A stretch of 54,654 nt of DNA from JBBQNR01 sp038330145 (GTDB taxonomy: Bacteria; Actinomycetota; Thermoleophilia; Solirubrobacterales; JBBDJG01), in the NCBI GenBank assembly GCA_038330145.1, contig JBBQNR010000011.1:1-54654 (forward strand). Direction: 5' to 3'. Below, in pieces: positions 18,655 through 25,989 of this stretch. The position numbers and the translations under genes were made by a program. How positions within the stretch are numbered: the first letter of the stretch is position 1; every line of letters begins with the position of its first letter. The notes beneath the pieces were generated by a model that ran no database searches, had not been told where the DNA came from, and saw only the letters and a program-made list of their open reading frames with translations.

Positions 18655-20343
18655 ATGAGACTTTCCCGCTACTTCCTGCCAACCGTGAAGGAGGCTCCGG
18701 CCGATGCCGAGGCGATCTCGCACGTGCTGATGGTGCGGGCGGGCCTCGTGCGCCAGCTCGGCGCCGGCATGTGGACCTACCTTCCCGCGGGCTGGCGCGT
18801 GCACCGCCGGATCGAGCAGATCATCCGCGAGGAGATGGACGCGATCGGGGGCCAGGAGATGCTGATGCCCGTCCTCCAACCGGAGGACCTGTGGCGGCGC
18901 ACCGGACGCTACGAGATTCCGGAGCTGTTCAAGCTGCATGACCGTGCGGACCGGCCGCTCGTGCTGGCCCTGACACACGAGGAGGCCGTCACCTACCACG
19001 TCTCGCGGGACGTGCGCTCGTATCGCGACCTGCCGCTGATGCTCTATCACGTCCAGATCAAGGAGCGCGACGAGGCACGGCCGCGCGCGGGCGTGCTGCG
19101 CACGCGCGAGTTCATCATGAAGGACGCCTACAGCTTCGACCGTGACGAGGAGGGCCTGGCGGCGTCCTACGACCTGCAGACGGGAGCCTACGATCGGATC
19201 TTCGACCGCTGTGGGCTGCGCTGGTATCGCGTCGAGTCGGACGTGGGAGTGATGGGCGGGCTGGGAGCGCACGAATACATGGCCCCCTGCCCGGCGGGTG
19301 AGAACGAGGTCGCGCTCTCCGATGCCGGCTACGCCGCCAACGTCGAGGTCGCCCGCGGACAGGCGCAGGTGCCCGACTTCCCGCAGCAGCTCGACGCTCC
19401 CGAGCCGGTCGAGACGCCCGCTGCCCGCACCATCGACGAGGTCTCCGGACTGCTCGGCGTCGACCCGCGCACGCTGATCAAGGCGCTGCCCGTGATGCTC
19501 GAGCAGGGCGGGATGCGGCTGGCGCTGGTGCGCGGCGACCATCGCCTGAACGAGATCAAGCTCCAGAACGTGCTGGGCTCTCCCTTCCGGCCGGCGACCG
19601 AGCAGGAGATCGTCGCCTCCTTCGGCGCGCAGCCCGGGTTCATCGGACCGGTCGCAGCCGACGTCGAGGTGGTCGCCGACGAAGCGATTCAGCGGGGCGT
19701 CTACGTCACCGGCGCCAACAGTGACGGCATGCACCTGCGGGGCGTGCAGCCGGGTCGCGACTTCAGCGCCGCCTTCGACGACATCCGCAGCGTGGAGGAG
19801 GGTGACCGCGATCCGCTCGGCGGCACGATCAGGATCGAGCCTGCGATCGAGGTCGGCAACATCTTCAAGCTCGGGACGCGGTACTCCGAGCCGCTCGGCG
19901 CGACCTTCGTGGACGAGGACGGCAAGGAGCGCCCGATCGTGATGGGCAGCTACGGCATAGGCCCCGCGCGTATTGCGGCGGCAGCCGTCGAGCAGGGGGC
20001 CGACGAGCACGGCATCTCCTGGCCGCGCGCGATCGCGCCCTTCGACCTGCATCTGGTGGGCCTCGGCAAGCAGGGAACGCCGGAGCGCGAGCTGGCGGAG
20101 CGCCTGTACGAAGAGCTGACCGAGAGCGGCTTCGACGTTCTCTACGACGATCGTGACACCAGCCCGGGGGAGAAGTTCGTTGAGGCGGAGCTGCTCGGGT
20201 GCCCGTTGCGCGTTGTCGCCGGCAAGCGCAGCGTGGAGAGCGGCGAGCTGGAGGTCCAGGTGCGGCGCGGAGCGCAGAAGCAAGGCGTGCCGCTCGAGGG
20301 CGCGGCGGACGCCCTGCGCGAGCTGTGGAAAGACCTTCCCTAG
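18655..20343 (+). CDS. proS: Prolyl-tRNA synthetase, bacterial type with editing domain
   Basis: A 562-residue class II aminoacyl-tRNA synthetase that charges tRNA-Pro in the cytosol. The start is the ATG at MRLSRYFLPTVKEAP, the usual bacterial ProS opening; the long upstream open frame is non-coding. Class II motif 1 is in GAGMWTYLPAGWRVHRRIEQ, motif 2 in QIKERDEARPRAGVLRTREF (ending short of FIMKDAYSFD), and motif 3 in SYGIGPARI. The insertion (editing) domain lies at about residues 225-390 (ARTIDEVSGLLGVDPRTLIK and VRGDHRLNEIKLQ), and the anticodon-binding domain starts near ISWPRAIAPFDLHLV. Length is normal (about 560-570). No strong ribosome binding site is seen. A phosphatidyltransferase gene overlaps its end. 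Confidence 0.96.
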   Translation: MRLSRYFLPTVKEAPADAEAISHVLMVRAGLVRQLGAGMWTYLPAGWRVHRRIEQIIREEMDAIGGQEMLMPVLQPEDLWRRTGRYEIPELFKLHDRADRPLVLALTHEEAVTYHVSRDVRSYRDLPLMLYHVQIKERDEARPRAGVLRTREFIMKDAYSFDRDEEGLAASYDLQTGAYDRIFDRCGLRWYRVESDVGVMGGLGAHEYMAPCPAGENEVALSDAGYAANVEVARGQAQVPDFPQQLDAPEPVETPAARTIDEVSGLLGVDPRTLIKALPVMLEQGGMRLALVRGDHRLNEIKLQNVLGSPFRPATEQEIVASFGAQPGFIGPVAADVEVVADEAIQRGVYVTGANSDGMHLRGVQPGRDFSAAFDDIRSVEEGDRDPLGGTIRIEPAIEVGNIFKLGTRYSEPLGATFVDEDGKERPIVMGSYGIGPARIAAAAVEQGADEHGISWPRAIAPFDLHLVGLGKQGTPERELAERLYEELTESGFDVLYDDRDTSPGEKFVEAELLGCPLRVVAGKRSVESGELEVQVRRGAQKQGVPLEGAADALRELWKDLP

Positions 20344-20933
20344 GCCGCCTGCTGGGCCTGAGGCGTGGGGGGCCGGAGCCGGCCGCCACGCGCGCCGGCC
20401 AGCCGCTTCGGCCGCTCACGCTGCCGAACCTGGTCGGCTTCATGCGCATCGGGTTGCTGGTTGCCTTCCTGGCGATCGCGCTTCCCTCCGATGACGGTCG
20501 CGTGTGGATCGCCACCGCCTTCTTCATGGCCGCGGCCGCCACCGACTACCTGGACGGCATGCTCGCTCGCGTGACCGGCCAGTACAGCCGGCTGGGCGCG
20601 CTGATGGACCCCTTGATCGACCGTGCCGTGATCCTCTCCGGCGCGATCGTGGTCTGGAAGTTCGAGCTGCTGCCGAGGGGAGCTCTGGTTGTCCTGGCCG
20701 CGCGTGAGCTGGTGATGATCGTGCTGGTGGCGGGGGCCCTCCGCCGGGGGCTCGACCTCCAGATCAACTGGATCGGCCGGATCGCCGTATGGCCCACCAT
20801 GACGGGCATTGCCGGTGCCCTGTTCACCGACTCCTGGGTCGCCGAGGCACTTCTGTACCTGGGCATCGCGGGGTCGCTGGCCGCCACGGCGCTGTACGTG
20901 AAGGACGGCCTCGCAGGCCTCAGAGCCCGCTGA
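20325..20933 (+). CDS. CDP-alcohol phosphatidyltransferase (PgsA-like)
   Basis: A 202-residue membrane enzyme that moves a phosphatidyl group from CDP-diacylglycerol to an alcohol, probably glycerol-3-phosphate. The signature D-x2-D-G-x2-A-R-x8-G-x3-D-x3-D is complete in DYLDGMLARVTGQYSRLGAL followed by MDPLIDR. Hydrophobic segments flank it (IGLLVAFLAIAL, VVLAARELVMIVLVAGA, LLYLGIAGSLAATALYV). I place the start at the GTG at 20325, inside the end of proS. The ATG at 20442 would cut off the conserved LTLPNLVGF that precedes MRIG, and no other start codon lies between them. The alcohol substrate cannot be decided from sequence; PgsA (glycerophosphate) is the most common in this setting. Confidence 0.85.
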   Translation: MERPSLGRLLGLRRGGPEPAATRAGQPLRPLTLPNLVGFMRIGLLVAFLAIALPSDDGRVWIATAFFMAAAATDYLDGMLARVTGQYSRLGALMDPLIDRAVILSGAIVVWKFELLPRGALVVLAARELVMIVLVAGALRRGLDLQINWIGRIAVWPTMTGIAGALFTDSWVAEALLYLGIAGSLAATALYVKDGLAGLRAR

Positions 20934-21020
20934 ACGTCACCCGGCCGCCTCGGCCGCCCTGGGCCTCAGGGCCCGCGCCCTGAAGGTCACCCTGCCGGCC
21001 CGGCTGCCCTGGGCCAGCCC
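20931..21020 (+). repeat. Imperfect tandem repeat of 50-bp period with hairpin
   Basis: Unit 1 starts at the TGA stop of the phosphatidyltransferase (TGAACGTCAC) and unit 2 starts exactly 50 bases later (TGAAGGTCAC). CGGCCGCCCTGGGCC and CGGCTGCCCTGGGCC also lie in register, about 30 of 40 aligned bases matching. Within unit 1, GCCCTG (20956-20961) pairs with CAGGGC (20967-20972) around the loop GGCCT. It may act as a terminator. Confidence 0.6.
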
Positions 21021-21101
21021 TTAGACTAGGTCCCGAGAGAGGATGCCCTCAGAAAGCGCGCGACCGGGGAGCGACGCATCCCCCGTGGGGAGAGAACGAG
21101 C

Positions 21102-23609
21102 ATGAAGGCCGTTGTGATGGCCGGAGGTGAGGGGACGCGGCTGCGGCCGCTGACCTCGAACCAGCCCAAGCCGATGGTGATGGTGGCCGGCAGGCCCTGC
21201 ATGGAGCACATCATCTCGCTCGTGCGCTCGCACGGGGTCGACCGCATCGTGGCGACGCTCGCCTACATGCCGCAGATGATCCGCGGCTACTTCGGCGAGG
21301 GCTCGCACCTGGGCGTCGAGCTGGACTACTCGATCGAGGAGGTTCCGGCGGGGACGGCCGGCAGCGTCAAGCTGTGCGAGCACTACCTCGACGAGGCCTT
21401 CCTGGTCGTCTCCGGAGACGCGCTGACGGACATCGACCTCTCGGCGCTGATGGATTTCCACCGCAGCAGCGGGGCGGTGGCAACCCTGGCCCTGAAGCGC
21501 GTGCAGAACCCGCTCGAGTTCGGAGTGGTGATCACCGGCGAGGACGGCAGGATCGAGCGCTTCCTGGAGAAGCCGAGCTGGGGTGAGGTGTTCTCCGACA
21601 CCATCAACACCGGCATCTACGTGCTCGAGCCCGACGTCCTGGACTGGATTCCGACGGACGAGCCGCACGACTTCTCGAAGGAGCTGTTCCCGCGCCTGCT
21701 CGACGCGGGCGCGCCGCTGTACGGCTATGTCGCCGACGGCTACTGGCAGGACATCGGCAGCATCGCCCAGTACCAGGAGGCCAACCGCGACGCTCTCGAC
21801 GGCAAGGTGGCGATCGACATCCCCGGCCAGCGCCTGCGCGAGAACGTGTACGTGGGGGAGGGCTCGCTGGCGGAGAACCTGGAGCTGATCCGTGGCCCCG
21901 CCGTGATCGGCAACTACTGCGCCATCGCCCCCAGCGCCAAGATCGGCAGCTACACGGTGCTCGGCAACAACGTGATCGTGAAGGAGTTCTGCGAGACCGA
22001 GCACTGCGTGGTCGACGCCAACACCTACCTCGGCCCGCGCAGCCAGGTCCGGGGCGCCCTGGTGGGGAAGAACTGCGAGGTGCGTGCGCACGCCGCCATC
22101 TCCGAGGGCGCCGTGATCGGCGACGAGTGCTCGATCGGCGCGCAGAGCGTGATCGCTCCCAACGTTCGCATCTATCCCTTCAAGCGCGTCGAGACCGGCG
22201 CGCACGTGCAGCGCTCGCTGATCTGGCAGCCTCGTGGCACCTCGTCGCTGTTCTCGGCCGACGGTGGAGTGGAGGGCATCTGCAACGTCGATGTGACGCC
22301 GGAAAGCGCCACGCGGATGGCGATGGCGTACGGCACCACGCTCGGCCGTGGTGACCGGGTCGTCGCCAGCCGCGACGCGCACCCGGCCTCGCGCATGATC
22401 AAGCGGGCGATGATCGCCGGCCTCGTCGCCACCGGCGTCTCGGTCGAGGACCTGCGCGTGTCGGCCAGCTCGGTCAACCGCTTCCAGGTCAAGAACACGG
22501 CCGCCGGCGGCGGCGTGCACGTCCAGGTTTCGGCGCGCGATCCCGAGCTGATGCAGATCATGTTCTATGAGGGCAACGGGATTCTCGCCACCGAGCAGAC
22601 GCGCAAGGACATCGAGAAGTACTTCAACCGCCAGGAGGTGCGACGGGCGCAGGTCAACCAGCTCGGCGAGCTGGGGTTCCCCCCGCGCGTGACGGAGTCC
22701 TACGTGGAGGAGCTGCTGCGCAGGATCGACGTCGACCAAATCCGCTCGAAGCGCTTCCGGATCGCGATCGACTACGCGTTCTCGAGCGCGGCGCTGGTGA
22801 TGCCCCCACTGCTGCGCCAGCTGCGCGTCGAATCGTTCTCGGCCCACTCCTTCATGGACCCCGACGAAGAGGCGATCCGCACGGCCGACATGCCCGCCTT
22901 CACGACCAACAGCCGCCGCCTCGTGGAGGCGATGGGCGCCGACCTGGGAGTCGTGTTCGACCACGCCGGAGAGCGGATCACGCTGATCGACGAGCAGGCA
23001 CGCGAGATCCCGGCCGACACCACGCTGCACCTGCTGCTGCGGCTGGTCTCGCGGCACGCCGGGAACGGCAGGGTCGTGCTGCCGGCCAACGCGTCCAAGG
23101 TCGCTTCCGACGTCGTCGAGCGCGAGGGGCTGGAGGTGGAGCTGGGGCGTGTCAGCGCGGCGGGCCTGATGGAGGAGGCGGCAGCCGAGGGCGTCGTGTT
23201 CGCGGGCTCGCCGGACGGCGGCTTCATCTTCCCGGAGTTCATCGCCGGCTATGACGCCGTGCTCAGCACCGCCAAGGTGCTGGAGCTGCTGGCGCTCGAG
23301 AGCAAGCCGTTGTCGGAGCTCTGCCGCGAGGTGCCGGCAGCCACCCTGATCCACGAGCGGGCGCCGGTGCCCTGGAGCCTCAAGGGCCTCGTGATGCGCG
23401 AGCTGAGCGAGCGCATTCGCGAGAACCGCGTCGACCTCGTCGACGGCATCCGGGTCGAATCCGACGGGGGCTGGGCCCAGTTCGTGCCCGACCCGTACGA
23501 GCCGCTCTTCCACCTCTACGCCGAGGGCCGGACGAGCGTCGACTCCGACCACCTCTTCCGCCGCTACCGCGCCCTGCTGGAGGAAGTCATCGAGGGCGCC
23601 GAGCGCTAG
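21102..23609 (+). CDS. Sugar-1-phosphate nucleotidyltransferase with left-handed beta helix and degenerate phosphomannomutase domain
   Basis: An 835-residue fusion. The start follows GGGGAGAG; a TAGACT hexamer at 21022-21027 may be its -10. Residues 1-235 form a nucleotidyltransferase: VVMAGGEGTRLRPLTSNQPK, then VVSGDALTDIDL and the lysine in FLEKPSWGEVFSDTINTGIY. Residues about 255-370 contain hexapeptide repeats (VIGNYCAIAPSAKIGSYTVL, LGPRSQVRGALVGKNCEVRA). Residues about 385-835 are related to phosphomannomutase/phosphoglucomutase, but the catalytic serine loop TASHNP reads VSARDP (Ser to Ala478), the metal loop DGDGDR reads DHAGER (620-625), and the sugar loop reads GSPDGGF. The N-terminal part probably makes GDP-mannose or another NDP-sugar. 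The PMM half looks inactive and may be regulatory. Similar long proteins occur widely in Actinobacteria. Confidence 0.85.
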   Translation: MKAVVMAGGEGTRLRPLTSNQPKPMVMVAGRPCMEHIISLVRSHGVDRIVATLAYMPQMIRGYFGEGSHLGVELDYSIEEVPAGTAGSVKLCEHYLDEAFLVVSGDALTDIDLSALMDFHRSSGAVATLALKRVQNPLEFGVVITGEDGRIERFLEKPSWGEVFSDTINTGIYVLEPDVLDWIPTDEPHDFSKELFPRLLDAGAPLYGYVADGYWQDIGSIAQYQEANRDALDGKVAIDIPGQRLRENVYVGEGSLAENLELIRGPAVIGNYCAIAPSAKIGSYTVLGNNVIVKEFCETEHCVVDANTYLGPRSQVRGALVGKNCEVRAHAAISEGAVIGDECSIGAQSVIAPNVRIYPFKRVETGAHVQRSLIWQPRGTSSLFSADGGVEGICNVDVTPESATRMAMAYGTTLGRGDRVVASRDAHPASRMIKRAMIAGLVATGVSVEDLRVSASSVNRFQVKNTAAGGGVHVQVSARDPELMQIMFYEGNGILATEQTRKDIEKYFNRQEVRRAQVNQLGELGFPPRVTESYVEELLRRIDVDQIRSKRFRIAIDYAFSSAALVMPPLLRQLRVESFSAHSFMDPDEEAIRTADMPAFTTNSRRLVEAMGADLGVVFDHAGERITLIDEQAREIPADTTLHLLLRLVSRHAGNGRVVLPANASKVASDVVEREGLEVELGRVSAAGLMEEAAAEGVVFAGSPDGGFIFPEFIAGYDAVLSTAKVLELLALESKPLSELCREVPAATLIHERAPVPWSLKGLVMRELSERIRENRVDLVDGIRVESDGGWAQFVPDPYEPLFHLYAEGRTSVDSDHLFRRYRALLEEVIEGAER

Positions 23610-23702
23610 TGGCCACCAGATGACCGACTCACGACCCCTCACGGCCGTGGCATGGGTCATGCGGGCGGGTGGACGGCCGTCCGACACACCCTCAAGCGTT
23701 GG

Positions 23703-23730
23703 TTGACCGTTCGCGTTGCGGCCGTATAAT
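23703..23730 (+). promoter_or_regulatory. Strong sigma70-type promoter upstream of the rsiG-like gene
   Basis: TTGACC (23703-23708) and TATAAT (23725-23730) are separated by 16 bases. This is the clearest promoter in the window. Transcription would begin near 23738, leaving a 5' leader of about 50 bases before the AAGGAG-preceded ATG at 23788. It probably drives the rsiG-like, FHA and MerR genes together. Confidence 0.8.
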
Positions 23731-23787
23731 CGGCCTGGCCCTCAGTGAGCAGCCCTCCCCAGACAACGACCTGCACGAAGGAGCTTC

Positions 23788-24066
23788 ATGGAAGACGAGC
23801 TTTTCCCCGACCTCGGGTCGCTAAGCGACGGGGAACTGAAGGACCTGATCGCCAGGCTGACCGAGGAGGAGGAAGAGGTCTCCTACCGGCGACGCATCCT
23901 GCACGGGAAGATCGACATTCTGCGCGCCGAGCTGGTCAACCGGTTGCGCCAGAAGCGTGAGCAGGGCGAGCCCGTGATCACGGGCGCAGACGTCCAGCAG
24001 CTGACGGACATCCTCGCCGGAAAGGCCGTTCCGGACTCCGGTGGGGACACGGGCACGGACCGATGA
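23788..24066 (+). CDS. rsiG: RsiG-family small protein, putative c-di-GMP-dependent anti-sigma factor
   Basis: A 92-residue protein, largely a helical hairpin. ATG follows AAGGAG by 4 bases. Residues 28-43 (EEEVSYRRRILHGKID) fit the c-di-GMP-binding signature of RsiG, E-x3-S-x2-R-x3-Q-x3-D: Glu28, Ser32, Arg35, His39 in place of Gln, and Asp43. In Streptomyces, RsiG holds the sigma factor WhiG when loaded with c-di-GMP and carries two motif copies. Deeper actinobacteria such as Rubrobacter have a single motif and work as a homodimer, and the single copy here fits that type. The C-terminal part (residues 55-92) is short and polar. The symbol is given by motif and size only; the partner sigma factor is not in the window. 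It is followed by a GarA-like FHA gene and an ftsR-like gene. Confidence 0.7.
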   Translation: MEDELFPDLGSLSDGELKDLIARLTEEEEEVSYRRRILHGKIDILRAELVNRLRQKREQGEPVITGADVQQLTDILAGKAVPDSGGDTGTDR

Positions 24067-24144
24067 ATGCCGCCGTCGCCTCCCGGCACACGCCGGAGAG
24101 GTGAGGGTCAAGGGCAGGACCTGAAAGAGAGGGGAGTCGTCTCC

Positions 24145-24606
24145 GTGCACTGCTCCGAGTGCGGCTTCGTCAACAGCGAGGGCGCGAACTTCTGCCAGAA
24201 GTGTGGAGCCCATCTGGTCGAGGAGGGCAAGGGCGACCAGACGACGATGACCTACAAGGTCGACGAGACCGGCGAGCTGAAGGCGGTCGACCTCGACGAG
24301 GTCGTCGCCGCGGAGGGCGCCGCGCTCGTGATCCGCTCAGGGGGCGGTCGCGGCGGTGAGAGCTTTGCGATCGAGGGGGAGAGGATGGCGATCGGCCGCA
24401 GTCCCGATGCCAACGTGTTCCTCGACGACGTGACCGTCTCCCGCAACCACGCGCTTCTGGTCAGGCGGCGGGACGGCCTCTACCTCGACGACCTGGGATC
24501 GCTCAACGGCACATACGTCAACCGCCGCCGCATCGAGTCCCACAAGCTTCAGAACGGCGACGAGCTCCAGGTCGGCAAGTACAAGCTGGCCTACCTGGAG
24601 CGTTGA
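24145..24606 (+). CDS. Zinc-ribbon FHA-domain protein, GarA-like
   Basis: A 153-residue cytosolic phosphothreonine-binding protein. The GTG at 24145 follows GAGGGGAG and makes the protein start at MHCSECG. Cys3, Cys6, Cys17 and Cys20 form a zinc ribbon. Thr33-Thr34 in GDQTTMTYKVDE resembles the phosphorylated TT site of GarA/OdhI. The FHA domain spans about residues 60-150, with the ligand residues Gly84-Arg85-Ser86, Ser99-Arg100-Asn101-His102 and Asn121-Gly122 all present. In mycobacteria and corynebacteria the GarA/OdhI switch, controlled by PknB/PknG-type kinases, restrains 2-oxoglutarate dehydrogenase. The following ftsR-like gene is the usual neighbour of garA, which supports this assignment. 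The zinc ribbon in front is a difference from classical GarA. Confidence 0.8.
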   Translation: MHCSECGFVNSEGANFCQKCGAHLVEEGKGDQTTMTYKVDETGELKAVDLDEVVAAEGAALVIRSGGGRGGESFAIEGERMAIGRSPDANVFLDDVTVSRNHALLVRRRDGLYLDDLGSLNGTYVNRRRIESHKLQNGDELQVGKYKLAYLER

Positions 24607-24608
24607 CG

Positions 24609-25385
24609 ATGGAGGCTCGCACGCTCAGTCGCTCGGGGCAAGCGAAACAGGATCGCCAGACACCCGACGCTCTGCCGGATCCTCCCGGCCGCGCTCGCAA
24701 GTCGCTCACGATCGGGTCCGTCTGCAAGACGCTCCAGGCCGAGTTCTCCGACATCTCGATTTCAAAGATCCGTTACCTGGAGGACCAGAAGCTGATCTCT
24801 CCGCGGCGCACCCGCGGCGGGTACCGTCTCTATTCGCCCGCCGACGTCAACAGGCTGCGCACGATCCTGAGGCTCCAGCGCGACGAGTTCCTTCCGCTGC
24901 GCGTGATCCGGCAGGAGCTGGCGGCCGGGCGCGCCGAGGAGGCCGACAGCGAGGCGGCGGAGGGGCCGGAGCAGCGAGTCAACCGGCTCGTGCGCCTGTC
25001 GGAGGCGCCGGCCGCCACCTACTCGTTGCAGGACATCATCGACCACACCGGCGTCGACGAGCGCCTGGTGCGCGAACTTCAGGAGTACGGCGTCATCAAG
25101 GGCGAGGTGCGGAACGGCGCCCGTCACTACGACGACCTCGAGCGCGAGATCGTGCGAGCGGTCGGCGAGCTGACCCGCTACGGCGTCGCGGCGCGAAACC
25201 TGCGTGTCTTCCGCACCTCGGCGGATCGCGAGGCCGCGCTGCTGGAGCAGATCCTGGCGCCGTCGCTGCGCTCCCGCAACCGGGAACGACACAACGAGGC
25301 GGTCGAGGCGCTCGAGAACCTGGCGGCGGTCGTTTCCCACCTGAAGCACCTGCTTCTGGTTCGGGACCTACGCGGGCTGGTCTAG
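24609..25385 (+). CDS. MerR-family transcriptional regulator, FtsR-like
   Basis: A 258-residue DNA-binding protein. The ATG at 24609 follows GGAG by 8 bases; the TTG at 24603 overlapping the FHA stop is the alternative. After a 30-residue polar lead comes the MerR winged helix-turn-helix: LTIGSVCKTLQAEFSDISIS, then IRYLEDQKLISPRRTRGGYR and LYSPADVNRLRTILRLQ. A second helical domain (about residues 135-250, YSLQDIIDHTGVDERLVREL) has the arrangement seen in actinobacterial FtsR, which binds the ftsZ region and lies next to garA/odhI. No ligand-binding cysteine cluster of the metal-sensing MerR proteins is present. It likely shares the promoter at 23703. Confidence 0.75.
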   Translation: MEARTLSRSGQAKQDRQTPDALPDPPGRARKSLTIGSVCKTLQAEFSDISISKIRYLEDQKLISPRRTRGGYRLYSPADVNRLRTILRLQRDEFLPLRVIRQELAAGRAEEADSEAAEGPEQRVNRLVRLSEAPAATYSLQDIIDHTGVDERLVRELQEYGVIKGEVRNGARHYDDLEREIVRAVGELTRYGVAARNLRVFRTSADREAALLEQILAPSLRSRNRERHNEAVEALENLAAVVSHLKHLLLVRDLRGLV

Positions 25386-25436
25386 TGACCCCGGAACCAC
25401 CATGCGGCGTCCCCGGTCGCCCACGTACTCACCGAG

Positions 25437-25516
25437 TACGCGGGCTTCCTGCGTCCTTGCCTGGCGGCCCCGGAGCCGCGCCGTTTCCTGGGGAACGTTC
25501 CGGCGAGGACCACTAG
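25437..25516. repeat. Dispersed palindromic element, copy B (longest)
   Basis: Perfect palindrome GGAACGTTCC at 25492-25501 with left flank GTTTCCTGG and right flank GGCGAGGACCACTAG. A GC-rich segment upstream (GGCGGCCCCGGAGCCG, about 25463-25478) also has a counterpart in copy C. It lies between the ftsR-like gene and the SRPBCC gene. Confidence 0.6.
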
Positions 25517-25521
25517 TTCGG

Positions 25522-25989
25522 ATGCCCAAGGCCAGACGGAGCCGCTGGATCGGCGCGGACCAGCGGGCCGTCTGGAGCGTCGTCTCCGATCCTCATCACC
25601 TCGCGCGCTGGTGGCCGAAGGTGGCCAGGGTCGAGGCGGTGCAGGAGCGAAAGCGGGGCACCGGAACGGTCTGGACAAAGGTCCTTCAGACCAGCGCCGG
25701 CCGCAACGTGCGAGCGGACTTTCGCTGCCTCTACTCCAAGGAGCCGAGCGCCTACGGCTGGGAGCAGGAGGTGGAGGGCTCGCCCTTCGCGAAGGTCTTC
25801 CGCACCGCCGAGACGAGCATCGAGCTGAGCGAGAGCGACGGCGGCACTCTGGTCTCGCTCGAGACGCAGCAGCGACTGCGCGGGCTGTCGCGTTTCGGCT
25901 CCTTCATGCTCAAGCGCGCCACCCGCACGCAGCTCGACCTTGCCCTCGACAGCCTCGAGGGGCTGTTCGCCGAGGAGAAGCACACGTGA
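25522..25989 (+). CDS. SRPBCC-family (START/polyketide-cyclase-like) lipid-binding fold protein
   Basis: A 155-residue protein whose start I place at the ATG giving MPKARRSRWIGADQRAVWSV; the open frame runs further upstream through the palindromic repeat without support. The opening AVWSVVSDPHHLARWWPKVARVE is the usual first strand-helix of SRPBCC proteins, which enclose a hydrophobic ligand. The C-terminal helix is RATRTQLDLALDSLEGLFAE. No catalytic residues are defined in this family. The next gene begins inside its stop codon (GTGA overlap), so it is coupled to an ether-lipid-type flavoprotein; binding a lipid intermediate is a reasonable guess only. Confidence 0.75.
   Translation: MPKARRSRWIGADQRAVWSVVSDPHHLARWWPKVARVEAVQERKRGTGTVWTKVLQTSAGRNVRADFRCLYSKEPSAYGWEQEVEGSPFAKVFRTAETSIELSESDGGTLVSLETQQRLRGLSRFGSFMLKRATRTQLDLALDSLEGLFAEEKHT

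Noticed and set aside
18420..18656. N-terminal extension of the GH2 gene
   Set aside because: It would run back to the proS start and gives a Ser/Gly/Arg-rich sequence without a signal peptide in front. The GTG at 18419 has a good ribosome site.
21021..23687. 888-residue open frame antisense to the nucleotidyltransferase gene
   Set aside because: Such long antisense frames are common in very GC-rich genes. The translation has no domain motifs and is dominated by His/Arg/Asp/Leu shadow composition.
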